Positions 27,125 to 37,800 of a DNA stretch of 64,000 nt are shown in pieces. This DNA comes from Porifericola rhodea. Lineage in GTDB: Bacteria > Bacteroidota > Bacteroidia > Cytophagales > Cyclobacteriaceae. The stretch is taken from positions 3,612,501 through 3,676,500 of the forward strand of contig NZ_CP119421.1 in NCBI RefSeq assembly GCF_030506305.1, read 5' to 3'. A program made the position numbers and the translations under genes. Below the pieces are notes generated by a model. The model was not told the origin of the DNA and did no database searches. It saw only the letters and a list, made by a program, of their open reading frames with translations. Within the stretch, counting starts at the first letter, position 1, and every line of letters begins with the position of its first letter.

Positions 27125-28129
27125 ATGAGAAACATTTTTAAATTACCTAACCGTGAGAAGGGATCAGTTAACTACGCTGATGCTAAACCCAGAGGGATAC
27201 ACCATACTGTGAGGGTTAAGGAGCCTTATAATGATACCTGGAATCATATCTGGGGACAAATCAAAAAAATAGGGCTTGCAGAAGAAGAAAGGGCTTTCAA
27301 AAGCCAGGTCATCTACAGTTATGATCCTCCAGTAGTGCTTAAAACTACTCCCCCACGAATAGTAGATAAGCAGTATTGCTGTTCTCTTCCCGTAGAAAAA
27401 GCTTCACTTTTACCTCAGCGCAGGGAAGCTAAAGTTTGTACACCTGAAATTGTACAGGCACTATTAGTAGCTGAACAGAAAGCTGAAAAACATTCTGCTA
27501 GAGGAGTTGAGAGCCCTAGCGAAGATTACTTTCAGATGGAGCAGTGGGTTTACACTGAGTCTGGTACGGAAGAGAGTGAGCAGGAGCAGGAGCAAAAGCC
27601 AATCAGCTATCATTACGCTTTAGAAATAGCTCAAGAGGCAATTGAAGAGTCCGCCTTAGCGTATACAGAAGAAGTAAATTCTTCCGAGCCGATAGGCAGT
27701 AGAGGTGAGCCCTGGAATAGTGAGCCTCTTGCTGGGCCTTCTGATATTGTGGTGGAATATGCCAGCGTATTTGCAGGTACTGATGCCCACACTACTTACA
27801 GTATATCTGCCTTTGAAAGACAAGAGGTAGTGCCCGAAGGGCAAAAAACGAAGCAAAAGGTAAATCGTGGCACTTATAGAGCCAAGGCAGTGCCCTGGCC
27901 TAAAGGAAAATTCCGACATAAAGAGAAACGAAAACGGCAGCTAGCTACTACTTCAAACAAAGTGCTGTCGCATGCTCATCTTTTTAGGCAAAAGCCAGGG
28001 ACTATATCCAAAAGAAATAAGCTAAAAAAGCAGAGCCAGAATCAGTTGATGATGGAGGCTATGGGTCTGACAGCTTTGGGGGCTCAGATTGCTTCTGCCC
28101 CTCCTGAATTGTTAGGTGTGCAGGGGTAA
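27125..28129 (+). CDS. Orphan protein of unknown function
   Basis: 334 residues, not recognised. No signal peptide and no membrane segment. The N-terminal third holds the most ordered-looking sequence (VRVKEPYNDTWNHIWGQIKK); the middle (about 140-200) is acidic and Glu/Gln-rich; the last 90 residues are strongly basic (WPKGKFRHKEKRKRQ and further Lys/Arg runs), suggestive of nucleic-acid or membrane-surface contact. Composition implies much disorder. It is a full-length open frame with an ATG start behind a very AT-rich leader, so I treat it as a real, lineage-specific gene. Confidence 0.6.
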   Translation: MRNIFKLPNREKGSVNYADAKPRGIHHTVRVKEPYNDTWNHIWGQIKKIGLAEEERAFKSQVIYSYDPPVVLKTTPPRIVDKQYCCSLPVEKASLLPQRREAKVCTPEIVQALLVAEQKAEKHSARGVESPSEDYFQMEQWVYTESGTEESEQEQEQKPISYHYALEIAQEAIEESALAYTEEVNSSEPIGSRGEPWNSEPLAGPSDIVVEYASVFAGTDAHTTYSISAFERQEVVPEGQKTKQKVNRGTYRAKAVPWPKGKFRHKEKRKRQLATTSNKVLSHAHLFRQKPGTISKRNKLKKQSQNQLMMEAMGLTALGAQIASAPPELLGVQG

Positions 28130-28314
28130 TCTCAGCCTTTTGTATGGATTAGTGTAGGAGCGAAGGTGTTTTAAGCTTGGTGTGTAAGTTTAAATTGAAG
28201 TGGGGTAGGCATATTTGCAAATCTGCTAGTTTTTTTGTAAAATCTAGTGGTGGATTGCTTGTATTAGCTTTCTATATCATTTCAATTTTTTTCTCAAACT
28301 TTAATATCAAAGCC

Positions 28315-28770
28315 ATGAATTTCACTGGACAAAAGTTAGAGAAGCCTAAAGCCAACGGTATGAGTTTCCCTTCCGTAGTTAAGTTTATGGCTTCTGATGA
28401 GCTTACCCTAAGCGCCGACCTTTCAATAGACGAGGCGATCAACATTATTCTGGATAATAAGCTTACCGGTGCACCGGTGCTGGATAATGATCGCGCTATT
28501 GTGGGTATGCTAACAGAAAAAGACTGCCTGAGGTTGATCGTAGACAGTGCATATAACAATATGCCTAACCATGACAGAACGGTAGCTGATTATATGTCTC
28601 CGGTAGTAAAAACTGTGACTACTGAGCATGACATATTGGATGTAGCTAACGAATTTTTGACTACACACTTCAGGAAGTTTCCGGTAGTGCACAACGGACG
28701 TTTAGTTGGACAGGTAAGTAGGAGAGATATTCTTAAAGCCATTCGCGAGACAAAAAGCACTACCTGGTAG
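28315..28770 (+). CDS. Two-CBS-domain protein
   Basis: 151 residues from the ATG at 28315. The frame is open further upstream (to 28177), but that part is a hydrophobic stretch with no family match and the ATG at 28315 begins the conserved sequence. Two CBS units: about 20-78 (TLSADLSIDEAINIILDNKL ... GAPVLDNDRAIVGMLTEKD) and about 88-148 (TVADYMSP ... FPVVHNGRLVGQVSRRDILK). CBS pairs bind adenine nucleotides and sense energy state. A stand-alone pair like this probably regulates another protein; the target is unknown. Confidence 0.88.
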   Translation: MNFTGQKLEKPKANGMSFPSVVKFMASDELTLSADLSIDEAINIILDNKLTGAPVLDNDRAIVGMLTEKDCLRLIVDSAYNNMPNHDRTVADYMSPVVKTVTTEHDILDVANEFLTTHFRKFPVVHNGRLVGQVSRRDILKAIRETKSTTW

Positions 28771-28826
28771 GCACTATGTTTTAACATCGTATTTTTGAGT
28801 CCTTAGCTGATTTTTTAATGAATGTC

Positions 28827-28858
28827 GTGACTGCTATAAACTAACGAACAGCAGTCAC
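28827..28858 (+). terminator. Stem-loop after the CBS gene
   Basis: Perfect 9-bp repeat GTGACTGCT (28827-28835) / AGCAGTCAC (28850-28858). No T run follows, so termination is only possible, not shown. Confidence 0.45.
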
Positions 28859-29187
28859 CCTTAAACTTTGCGGACTAACAGAAGCCTGACATATTATCAT
28901 TTTAATGGAACTTCATCAAGTATCCGTAACTTCTGTTTGATGCTGAGTTTGCTATGCTAATCATATTATTTTCTCAGAAAATAGCAGACCCATATTTTAA
29001 CAATGCATGCGCTAATTGATGTAGTTTGTCTAGCATAAGTGCCTCAACAAACATTTCTGGTCTGACTTGAAAACAGCTTACAAATACAAATGTGATTTTA
29101 CGTATCTCCCTGATTTTATTTGCCGGGTTTCTAAAAAACTATCTCTAAACGATACTGATGAAGAGATTTTGAGTCAAGTCTTGTAAA

Positions 29188-29222
29188 TAAAAAAAGCGCT
29201 GACAGGAGTTTGTCAACGCTTT
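29188..29222 (-). terminator. Terminator of nrdBA
   Basis: On the minus strand AAAGCGTTGACA / TGTCAGCGCTTT pair with one mismatch, followed by seven T (complement of 29195-29189). It begins 14 bases after the nrdA stop. Confidence 0.85.
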
Positions 29223-29235
29223 AGAGTGAGGGGAA

Positions 29236-31632
29236 TTAACTTCCGCAGGCTTCGCAGTTATCTGGATCGTCCAGTGAGCACTGCATATCAGATTGATTTT
29301 GTGCTCGGTGGTCGCTAACTGCAGCCATCTGTTGCTGGGTTACCGTTTGCGGTTGCTCCAGTGCAGCCTTGTCTACAGTAAACTTGATAGCATCGGTGGC
29401 TGCCTTGGTACGTAGATAATACATGCCTGTTTTTAGTCCTTTCTTCCACGCATAAAAATGCATAGAAGTCAGTTTACCAAAGTTAGGGTCCTGCATGTGT
29501 ATGTTCAGGCTCTGGCTCTGGCAAATAAAGGCACCACGGTCAGCGGCCATATCAATAATTGCCTTCTGAGAAATTTCCCAGGTAGTTTTATACAGGTCCT
29601 TTAGGTGCTGAGGAATGTCATCTATATTCTGGATAGAACCGTTTTCAGCAATCAGTCGGTTCTTCATGCTCTCATTCCATAGGTTAAGCTCTACCAGGTC
29701 TTTCAGCAGGTGTTTGTTTACTACCACAAACTCCCCAGACAATACACGGCGGGTGTATATGTTGGAAGTATAAGGCTCAAAGCACTCATTGTTACCCAAA
29801 ATCTGAGAAGTAGATGCGGTAGGCATAGGAGCCAGAAGCAATGAGTTACGTACTCCGTTTTTCTTAACTTTCTGCTTCAGACTATTCCAGTCCCAGCGTC
29901 CACTATCAGGAGTTACACCCCACATATCAAACTGGAAAATGCCTTTGGATGCCGGTGAACCTTTAAAAGTTTCGTAAGGACCTTCTTCCAGTGCCAGTTC
30001 CATAGATGTTTCCATGGCGGCAAAGTAGATGGTTTCAAAAATGTCTTTGTTCAAACCTTTAGCCTCTTCAGACTCAAAAGGCATTTTTAGCATAATAAAC
30101 GCATCAGCTAGCCCCTGTACACCAATACCAATAGGGCGATGGCGCATATTGGAGTTACGTGCTTCTTCTACTGGATAGTAATTGGCGTCGATCACCTTAT
30201 TCAGGTTACGAGTCACAACTTTTGTAATCTCGTAAAGCTTTTGGTGGTCAAAATGGCCATCTTCTGTCACAAATTTAGGTAACGAGATAGAAGCCAGGTT
30301 ACACACTGCTACTTCATCTGGAGAGGTGTACTCCATAATCTCTGTGCAGAGGTTAGACGAACGTATAGTACCCAGGTTCTTTTGGTTAGACTTACGGTTG
30401 GCATGATCCTTATACAGCATATAAGGTGTGCCAGTCTCAATCTGAGATTCTAGTATCTCAAACCACAGATCCTGAGCTTTTACGGTACGACGGGCTTTAC
30501 CTTCGCGCTCATATTTTTCGTAAAGTTTTTCAAAGTCATCGCCATAGCTGTCGTACAGGCCGGGAGCTTCGTTAGGGCAGAAGAGTGACCATTCTTCATT
30601 ACTCTCCACGCGTTTCATAAACAGGTCAGGCATCCACATGGCGTAGAAAAGGTCACGAGCACGAAGCTCTTCCTTACCATGATTTTTCTTCAGTTGCAGG
30701 AAGTCATAGATATCAGCATGCCAGGGTTCCAGATAAATGGCAAAACTACCCTTACGCTTACCGCCACCCTGATCTACATAACGGGCGGTCATGTCAAAAT
30801 TACGCAGCATAGGCACTATACCATTAGAAACCCCATTGGTACCGCGGATATAAGAGCCAGTAGCACGTACGTGGTGAATGCTAAGGCCAATACCACCAGC
30901 AGACTGCGAAATTTGAGCACATTGCTTAAGGGTATCGTAAATACCGTCAATAGAATCCTCTTTGATAGTGAGCAGGAAACAAGACGACATCTGAGGTTTA
31001 GGAGTACCCGCATTAAAGAGGGTAGGAGTAGCGTGAGTAAACCACTTTTCAGACAATAGATTGTAGGTTTCTACTACTTTTTCTATGTCTTCTCCGTGGA
31101 TACCTACTGCTACACGCATTAGCATATGCTGAGGACGTTCTACTACCTTACCGCCCAGTTTCATCAGGTAAGAGCGCTCTAAGGTTTTAAAACCGAAATA
31201 ATCGTAATTATAATCGCGGCTATAGATAATAGACGAGTCCAATAATGCTGCGTGCTGCTTAATTACCGAGTAAGTCTCTTTAGAGATCAGGGGAGCATGT
31301 TCTCCGGTTTTAGGGTCTTCATACTTATAAAGACGCTTCATTGTATTAGAGAACGATTTACTGGTAACCTTATGCAGGTTAGAGATAGCAATACGAGCAG
31401 CAAGCACTGCGTAGTCTGGATGCTTAACGGTGAGTGTAGCAGCGGTTTCGGCTGCCAGGTTATCTAGTTCTACGGTAGTTACTCCATCGTAAATACCGGA
31501 AATTACTTTTTTTGCAACCTCAACCGGATATACGTAATTCACGTCCAGGCCGTAGCAGAGTTTCTCTATCCGGGCCGTAATCTTGTCAAATTTGACCGAC
31601 TCACGCCTGCCGTCTCTTTTGATTACTAGCAT
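29236..31632 (-). CDS. nrdA: Class Ia ribonucleotide reductase, large (alpha) subunit
   Basis: Reduces ribonucleoside diphosphates to deoxy forms for DNA synthesis, with NrdB supplying the radical. 798 residues. N-terminal ATP-cone ([17 protein letters not shown]) for dATP control; substrate-site Cys in SSCFLL; NLCTEI with the thiyl-radical Cys and Glu; the second redox Cys in AVCNLAS; the Tyr-Tyr pair in TGMYYLRT for radical transfer; and the mobile C-terminal pair Cys-Glu-Ala-Cys near the end. Lies 55 bases after nrdB, in the order nrdB-nrdA, and is followed by a terminator. Confidence 0.97.
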   Translation of the reverse strand: MLVIKRDGRRESVKFDKITARIEKLCYGLDVNYVYPVEVAKKVISGIYDGVTTVELDNLAAETAATLTVKHPDYAVLAARIAISNLHKVTSKSFSNTMKRLYKYEDPKTGEHAPLISKETYSVIKQHAALLDSSIIYSRDYNYDYFGFKTLERSYLMKLGGKVVERPQHMLMRVAVGIHGEDIEKVVETYNLLSEKWFTHATPTLFNAGTPKPQMSSCFLLTIKEDSIDGIYDTLKQCAQISQSAGGIGLSIHHVRATGSYIRGTNGVSNGIVPMLRNFDMTARYVDQGGGKRKGSFAIYLEPWHADIYDFLQLKKNHGKEELRARDLFYAMWMPDLFMKRVESNEEWSLFCPNEAPGLYDSYGDDFEKLYEKYEREGKARRTVKAQDLWFEILESQIETGTPYMLYKDHANRKSNQKNLGTIRSSNLCTEIMEYTSPDEVAVCNLASISLPKFVTEDGHFDHQKLYEITKVVTRNLNKVIDANYYPVEEARNSNMRHRPIGIGVQGLADAFIMLKMPFESEEAKGLNKDIFETIYFAAMETSMELALEEGPYETFKGSPASKGIFQFDMWGVTPDSGRWDWNSLKQKVKKNGVRNSLLLAPMPTASTSQILGNNECFEPYTSNIYTRRVLSGEFVVVNKHLLKDLVELNLWNESMKNRLIAENGSIQNIDDIPQHLKDLYKTTWEISQKAIIDMAADRGAFICQSQSLNIHMQDPNFGKLTSMHFYAWKKGLKTGMYYLRTKAATDAIKFTVDKAALEQPQTVTQQQMAAVSDHRAQNQSDMQCSLDDPDNCEACGS

Positions 31633-31687
31633 ATAGTTTGGGAATTATAGTTGTAAATATTTTATAATGAACGCTTAGTGTGTGGGC

Positions 31688-32683
31688 TTAGAAATCCTCA
31701 TCTAGAGAGAATTTAGGCTTGCCCTGGTCTTCAGAGCTGTTTTTCACTCCGGCTTTCTGATATTCGCCCACACGCTTCTCAAAGAAGTTGGTCTTACCCT
31801 GAAGAGAAATCATTTCCATGAAGTCAAAAGGATTGCTGGACTTATAGACCTTATCGCAACCTAGTTCTGCTAATAGTCTGTCGGCAACAAACTCAATATA
31901 CTGGCACATCAGGTCTGAATTCATTCCGATAAGGCTTACCGGAAGAGCATCAGTCACAAATTCTTTTTCAATAGCTACCGCATCAGTGATAATTTTGGTC
32001 ACTGTTTCTTTGGATAGTTTATTAATCAGGTGATGATTGTACAGGTGGCAGGCAAAATCGCAGTGCAGCCCTTCGTCACGAGAGATAAGTTCGTTAGAGA
32101 AGCTTAGTCCGGGCATAAGTCCGCGCTTTTTAAGCCAGAAGATAGAACAGAAACTGCCTGAAAAGAAAATTCCCTCCACTGCGGCAAAGGCTACCAGTCT
32201 TTCTGCAAAATTACCTTCATCAATCCAGCGTAGAGCCCAGTCTGCTTTCTTTTTCACACAGTCCATAGTTTCTACCGCGCGGAAAAGTTTATTTTTGATC
32301 TTTGGATCTTTGATATAAGTATCAATCAGCAAAGAATAGGTTTCAGAGTGGATGTTTTCCATCGCAATCTGGAAGCCGTAGAAAAACTTAGCCTCAGTAT
32401 ACTGTACTTCGTTAACAAAGTTTTCCGCAAGGTTCTCGTTTACTATACCATCGCTGGCGGCAAAAAATGCCAGTACGTGAGAGATAAAGTGACGCTCATC
32501 ATCCGTCATATTCTCCCAGTCTTTAAGGTCCTGGCTCAGGTCTATTTCTTCGGCAGTCCAGAAGCTGGCTTCTTCTTTCTTATACCACTGCCATATATCA
32601 GGATGTTCTATAGGAAATAGTACGAAACGATTTGGGTTTTCCTGCAAGATAGGTTCTTGCGCTTCTAATGTTTTCTGGTCCAT
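31688..32683 (-). CDS. nrdB: Class Ia ribonucleotide reductase, small (beta) subunit
   Basis: Di-iron protein that generates the tyrosyl radical used by NrdA; oxygen-dependent. 331 residues. Iron ligands and radical site are visible: Asp in TAEEIDLS, Glu in [10 protein letters not shown], His in MENIHSETY with the radical Tyr four residues later, and the second set in [11 protein letters not shown] and DEGLHCDF. C-terminal FSLDEDF is the peptide that docks on NrdA. First gene of the nrdBA unit. The class is Ia by length and the intact radical Tyr. Confidence 0.97.
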   Translation of the reverse strand: MDQKTLEAQEPILQENPNRFVLFPIEHPDIWQWYKKEEASFWTAEEIDLSQDLKDWENMTDDERHFISHVLAFFAASDGIVNENLAENFVNEVQYTEAKFFYGFQIAMENIHSETYSLLIDTYIKDPKIKNKLFRAVETMDCVKKKADWALRWIDEGNFAERLVAFAAVEGIFFSGSFCSIFWLKKRGLMPGLSFSNELISRDEGLHCDFACHLYNHHLINKLSKETVTKIITDAVAIEKEFVTDALPVSLIGMNSDLMCQYIEFVADRLLAELGCDKVYKSSNPFDFMEMISLQGKTNFFEKRVGEYQKAGVKNSSEDQGKPKFSLDEDF

Positions 32684-33099
32684 ATCAATCTGCTTTTATG
32701 GTTATAGACTTACAGGTATTTTCTATACTTAAATGAAAGCATTATCTCCTGAAATGTTTAAAAAATTACTAAAAGAGATAATTGCTATTGCTGTAAGACA
32801 AATATGTTTATTTAGCTTCGAAAGAAAAAGTCGATTTAACTCTTTCGAGTTTTTTGGTTAGATCAAAAACTAATATTTAAGTTTAGGTGATTTATATTAA
32901 AAGTCTATAATTCAGTGTGTTATAAAGTTTTTGTGTGTTTTAAGAATTTTTGTTAAAAATAGCCCTTACATAGGTTTGGAAATGAGGGTGGGATTTTTAT
33001 ATAGATAATTATCTCAATATTCGGTTCACTAAAGCTGAAAATTTTTTGATAAAAAATACAAGAACTCGCTTTTAACTTTTGAGATTTTTGCTTTTTTTT
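32684..33099. other. 416-base divergent region between nrdB and the RepL-like gene
   Basis: AT-rich; must hold the nrdB promoter (not identified; no clear NrdR box pair seen by eye) and the promoter of the gene at 33100 (see 32949-32978). No other gene was found. Confidence 0.5.
32949..32978 (+). promoter_or_regulatory. Predicted promoter of the RepL-like gene
   Basis: TTTG at 32949-32952 and TAGGTTTG at 32971-32978 with an 18-base spacer (one short of the usual range). Transcription would begin near 32985, leaving a leader of about 115 nt before the ATG at 33100. Confidence 0.5.
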
Positions 33100-33645
33100 A
33101 TGAAAGCAAATCCTTTAGTTGATTTTACGGAGAAACCGCTGTATGTCATGGAAGATAAAATGAATAAAGCGCTTAGGGTACAGAAAGCAAAAGATACTAT
33201 CCGCTATGAGCGCTGGATAAATGCTGAAACCGGAGAAGAACGCGAGTTCGCCATCGTAGAAAAACCTATTTACAAGAACACACATTTTTACCTTACCTTT
33301 TTACCAGACCTGCTACAGGCCTCACGTGAATTTGGTAAGGGGAAGAAAAAAGTGCTACTTTATATACTTAATAGTATAGATAGCCAGACTCACCTTTTTA
33401 TAGGCAAGTATCGCGAGATAGCAGAAGAAACTAAAACCAGCCAGCGTACCATTTCAGAAACAATAGCTTATTTACTGGATATAGATTTTCTTAGAAAAAA
33501 AGCTCAATCTGTTTATATAGTATCTCCTCGTTATGTTTCTCGGGGAGAGGGTGCTAAAAAAAGAGATCTGATGGTAAAATACCAGGAACTGGCCTACACA
33601 AAGCAAGAGGCCGAAGCTATGGCGCGACAACTGTCAATAATATAG
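33100..33645 (+). CDS. RepL-like winged-helix protein (plasmid replication initiator family)
   Basis: 181 residues from the ATG at 33100 (an upstream frame start at 33079 adds seven residues inside a T-rich leader). The central part KVLLYILNSIDSQTHLFIG, then REIAEETKTSQRTISETIAYLLDIDFLRKK and VYIVSPRYV, matches the winged helix-turn-helix of RepL replication/maintenance proteins of small plasmids. Here it sits between ribonucleotide reductase and ribosomal protein genes with no plasmid features nearby, so it is more likely a domesticated DNA-binding regulator or a relic of plasmid integration. Family assignment is by pattern and moderately certain; function is open. Confidence 0.7.
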   Translation: MKANPLVDFTEKPLYVMEDKMNKALRVQKAKDTIRYERWINAETGEEREFAIVEKPIYKNTHFYLTFLPDLLQASREFGKGKKKVLLYILNSIDSQTHLFIGKYREIAEETKTSQRTISETIAYLLDIDFLRKKAQSVYIVSPRYVSRGEGAKKRDLMVKYQELAYTKQEAEAMARQLSII

Positions 33646-33724
33646 TTGGAGGCGCTGTGGTATTCAGTCATTTAGCCCTTTAACAGATAATTTTTGACAA
33701 AGCACAAACTAAGCAGCGTCTGAA

Positions 33725-33756
33725 TTTGTATTAACAAGTACTAAGTTCTATATTTG
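33725..33756 (+). promoter_or_regulatory. Promoter of rplU-rpmA
   Basis: TTTG (33725-33728), 20-base spacer, TATATTTG (33749-33756): a full match to the Bacteroidota vegetative promoter. Start of transcription near 33763, giving a leader of about 20 nt before the rplU ATG at 33783. Confidence 0.85.
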
Positions 33757-33782
33757 CGCCTCAATTGACAAAAATTACCAAA

Positions 33783-34352
33783 ATGTACGCAATCGTTGAT
33801 ATAGCCGGAAAGCAATTCAAAGTAAAAAAAGACCAGTTCGTATATGCTCCTTCTGTAGCAGGCGAAACAGGCGCTTCCGTCGAGTTTGACCGTGTCCTCC
33901 TCTTAGGAGATGATAATGGCGTAGAGGTGGGTACACCTGTAGTAAGCGGTGCTAAAGTAACCGGTACTATCCAAGATCACGGTCGTGGTGACAAAGTCAT
34001 TGTATTCAAAAAGAAAAGAAGAAAAGGATACAAAAAGACTCAGGGTCACCGTCAGAATTATACCAAAATCCTTATAGAGGATATTCTGGCAAGCGGGCAG
34101 AAGGCTGCTCCCAAGAAAAAAGAAGCTCCCAAGCAGGAAGCTAAAGACAGTGGCAAAGATGATCTGAAAAAGATCAGTGGTATTGGCCCTGCCTACGAAA
34201 AGGAGATCAACCAGAAAGGTTTCACCACTTACAAGCAAATTAGCGAACTAACGGAAGCTGATATGGAAAAGCTTGCTGAGATTGATGGAATCACTGTAGA
34301 CCTGATTAAAAGCGAAGACTGGGTAGGTCAGGCTAAAGAACTTCTTAAGTAA
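33783..34352 (+). CDS. rplU: Ribosomal protein L21 with C-terminal helix-hairpin-helix extension
   Basis: 50S protein that binds 23S rRNA. ATG at 33783 chosen because MYAIVDIAGKQFKVKKDQ is the normal L21 start. Residues 1-103 are L21 (FDRVLLLGDD, KVIVFKKKRRKGYKKTQGHRQ). A Lys-rich linker (about 104-120) leads to an added domain of about 65 residues, DDLKKISGIGPAYEKEINQKG onward, with the GIGP helix-hairpin-helix signature of Rad51/complex-I-type HhH5 domains. L21 is usually about 105 residues, here 189. Cotranscribed with rpmA, 35 bases downstream. Confidence 0.95.
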   Translation: MYAIVDIAGKQFKVKKDQFVYAPSVAGETGASVEFDRVLLLGDDNGVEVGTPVVSGAKVTGTIQDHGRGDKVIVFKKKRRKGYKKTQGHRQNYTKILIEDILASGQKAAPKKKEAPKQEAKDSGKDDLKKISGIGPAYEKEINQKGFTTYKQISELTEADMEKLAEIDGITVDLIKSEDWVGQAKELLK

Positions 34353-34387
34353 TTTAAAAAAAGTTTAACTTATAAAAATACGATACC

Positions 34388-34651
34388 ATGGCACATAAAA
34401 AAGGAGCCGGTAGTTCGAAAAACGGTAGAGATTCGGAAAGTAAACGCCTAGGCGTAAAAATATTCGGGGGGCAGGATGTAGTAGCTGGAAATATTATTGT
34501 AAGACAGCGCGGTACTAAGCACCACCCTGGTAAGAACGTAGGTATTGGTAAAGACCATACCCTTTTTGCTCTTTCTAATGGTACAGTAGTATTTAAGAAA
34601 GGAGTGCAGAACCGTTCTTACGTACATGTTGAGCCTGTAGCTGAGGCTTAA
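34388..34651 (+). CDS. rpmA: Ribosomal protein L27
   Basis: 50S protein near the peptidyl-transferase centre. 87 residues. Starts [23 protein letters not shown], the standard N-terminus without a cleavable leader, and has the conserved [19 protein letters not shown]. Second gene of the rplU-rpmA operon, ended by a strong terminator. Confidence 0.97.
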   Translation: MAHKKGAGSSKNGRDSESKRLGVKIFGGQDVVAGNIIVRQRGTKHHPGKNVGIGKDHTLFALSNGTVVFKKGVQNRSYVHVEPVAEA

Positions 34652-34677
34652 TTACAGACAAGACACTAAAGCCTAAG

Positions 34678-34709
34678 AAGCTCTGACAAATACGTCAGAG
34701 CTTTTTTTT
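34678..34709 (+). terminator. Terminator of rplU-rpmA
   Basis: AAGCTCTGAC (34678-34687) / GTCAGAGCTT (34694-34703) with a 6-base loop and eight T (34702-34709). Confidence 0.92.
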
Positions 34710-34834
34710 ATTCCCCTCAATCACTCTCCGAAACTTACGACCAATAGAAATACCGCTTTTTACCAAGACTGACTGTATCTGAAAAATTAAATTTGGCTTT
34801 AACCGTTGAGAAGAGACAAAGGTACAGATTCAGT

Positions 34835-37800
34835 ATGATACAGCGTTTTCTAATTGTATTAACATTCACTCTTGCATGGCAAAGTGTGATCAGTCCTGCC
34901 CAGGCTTTCGTATTGTGGCAAGACTCCGTAGACTATCTTTCGCAAGGAAATAGCCTCTTGCAATCCGAACAATTCTCTGAGGCCAAAACTGCCTTTACGC
35001 AGCACATAGTGGCCCATACCAAAAGCCCTGAAGCCTATCAGGGGAGGGGAATTGCCAATTACCAATTAAATAAACTGGAAGCCGCACTAGCCGATCTTAA
35101 CAAAGCTGTAGAGTTTAGGGCATACAATGCAGATGTGTTTTTTTACCGGGGCCTGTGCCTTTATGATAAGAAGGAATACAAAGAAGCAATTAATGATTTG
35201 AGTAAAGCAATACAGGAAGGGGTTAGTGATGCACGGGCATATTACTTTCGGGCAAACATTTACTTCATGTATGAAAAATACCAAGAAGCTATAAAAGACT
35301 ACGATCAGGCCGTTTCTTCAGGCTATAAGGATGAAATTGTCTTCAACAATAGAGGAAAAGCAAAATTGCTTCTTATGGATTATCAGGCAGCCATAGCAGA
35401 CTTTAGCGAAGCGGTAAAGTTAAAAGAGAGTTACCAAAAAGCCTGGACTAATCGTGCGAGCGCGTATTACCACCTTAAGCAATGGGAGAGTGTGATTGCT
35501 GATCTTAATAAAGCGGCTGCATTAGGAAGTCTGGAAGCGGAGCAGCAGATGCATAGGGGCGCTGCACTTTATGCGAGACAAAATTATGCTGAAGCCATAC
35601 AGGCTCTAGAAAAGGCTCAGCAGGGTGGAATAGAAGCTCCTGAACTTTATTTGAAAAGAGGTTATGCTCGCTTTGCCCTTAAGCAGTATGAGCAGAGCAT
35701 ACAAGACTTACAAAAAGTAGAAAGCGCGAGTGGAGAGCAGCTTGATGGTGCAGAACTATTTACTAAGTTAGGTTTATCATTCTCTGCACTTAACAAAGCA
35801 AAAAAGACTATAGAAGCTCTGGAAAAGGCTGTAGAGCAAGGGGCAAATGACACGAAGGTGTTTGAAGCATTAGGAAGTGCGTATTTTGCTGAAAAACAGT
35901 TAGATAAAGCTATCGCTACGCTGCTAAATGCTCCTTCATCGCCAGAAGTAGATGGAATGTTAGGACAGGCCTACTATCAGAAAGAAGATGCTGAGAATGC
36001 ATTGAAATATCTAAATAAGGCAATTTCCGCAGGTCTTAAAGATACGGAGCTGTACCTGAGCAGAGCGGATATTCTTTATGCTCAAGAAAGTTATAAAGAG
36101 GCACTTCGAGATTATCAATCTGTACTTGACCAGGGAAACAACGATGCCAGAACTTATGCCGGTTTAGGAAAAAGTAAATATTACCTTAAGCAATATCAGG
36201 AAGCCGTTGCAGATCTTTCTAAAGCAATGGAAAAAGGAGAAAAATCTCCGGAACTATACTATTGTCGTGCTAATGCTAAAGTAGCACTCACTGAATATAG
36301 CTCAGCCTTACCTGACCTGAAGCAGGCGGTGGAACAAGGCATGGGTGACGCACTAACTTACACAAATCTGGGAAAAGCCGAGTATGCGCTAAAGAACTAC
36401 AAAGGGACTGTAAGTGCACTTACTGAAGCAATATCAGCTGGGGCTACGGGTGCAGAAGTATATCTACTAAGAGGAAACGCCAAGTATAATTTGCAAGAGG
36501 TGTCTGCACTGGACGATTTAAACCAGGCTATAGACCTCGGAACTCAGGATACACTCGCATACATAAACCGGGCTGCTATGCGTATGAAACAGAAAGAAAG
36601 TACAGGAGCTTTAAGCGATCTGGAGCAGGCCATCCGTTTAGGCGCTGCCAATGCTGATATCTACCTGAAAAGAGGACAAATCTATATTACAGAGCAACAG
36701 CCAGACAAAGCGCTAGCAGATTTTGAGAAGGCCAGCCAGAAAAAGAATCGCTTTGCTGAAGCATACTTAGGCAAAGGGATGACTTACTATATGCTCAAAG
36801 AACAGAACAAAGCCGTAGAAAACTTAAGAAGGGCCAGTGATATGGGTGCTTCAGATCTTCGGCTTTATCAATATCTGGGGTATGCCCGATTTGAAATTGC
36901 TGAATACGAAGAAGCAGAGAAAGATCTTTCAGAAGCTATAACCATGGGGCTTAATGAGATTCAGGCTTACCTGTACCGAGGAGAAATTTACTATTATCGT
37001 AGTGAGTTCAAATTAGCACAGGGAGACTTGAGTAAAGCTTTTAGCCTGGGGGCCGATACTCGTAAGGCTTTTGAATTTAGCGGATATACCCATGCCGCAC
37101 TTGGGAATCATGAGCGTGCCATTAGTGACCTGAGCCAGGCAATAGAAAAAGGTGCTGATGCTGCCAAGGTGTATGGAGATAGAGGTAATGCCTACTTTGC
37201 TACCGGAGATTATAAAGCAGCGGTACAAGATCTGGATAAAGCTGTGGCTAAAGGCTCTCGTGACTTGCTAAGCCTGTACAACTGGGGTAATGCTAAATTT
37301 TTGGTAGATGATTTCCAGGGAGCTGTGAGCGCTTATGATCAGGCATTGGCAAACGGAGGAAGCGAAGACGAAGAAAAAGCGCCTATTATTTATAACAACC
37401 GAGGAAAAGCTAAAGCTATGCAACAGAATTATGCTGCTGCCATTGCTGATTACGATCAGGCCATTAGCAGAAAACCTGATTATACAAAGGCTTTCCTTAA
37501 TCGTGGGCAGGGCCAGTTTGAAGAAAAGAATTACGAGGCCAGCATCTCTGACCTTAAAAAAGCAAGAGACCTTGATAGCCAGGATAAAGAAATTAGTAAG
37601 CTAATGGGTATTGCTTTATATGAAACGCAGGCATACACTGAGGCTATGGAAGAACTCAATGCTGCTGTAGAAAATAATACAGCTGATGCGCGCACATTAT
37701 TCAGCCGTGGGGTAAGTCAGTATTATCTGGCAGAAACACAGCCGGAGAGCGAAAAAGGGACAGCTTATGAGGCAGTAATTGCTGATCTTAATAAAGCAAT

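Larger units (their letters stand above)
28771..29235. other. 465-base region between convergent units
   Basis: Holds the stem-loop at 28827-28858, a TATTTTTG box on the plus strand at 28790-28797 with no gene after it, and the nrdA terminator at the end. No protein gene was recognised. Confidence 0.5.

Noticed and set aside
28177-28314. In-frame upstream extension of the CBS protein with a hydrophobic stretch
   Set aside because: The extension lacks conserved sequence and begins with a non-ATG codon; the ATG at 28315 directly precedes the conserved part.
30679-31059. 126-codon plus-strand frame inside nrdA
   Set aside because: Shadow of the highly conserved nrdA coding strand.
33100-33645. 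Integrated plasmid origin
   Set aside because: Apart from the RepL-like protein there are no iterons, mobilisation genes, recombinase or flanking repeats, and neighbouring genes are housekeeping.
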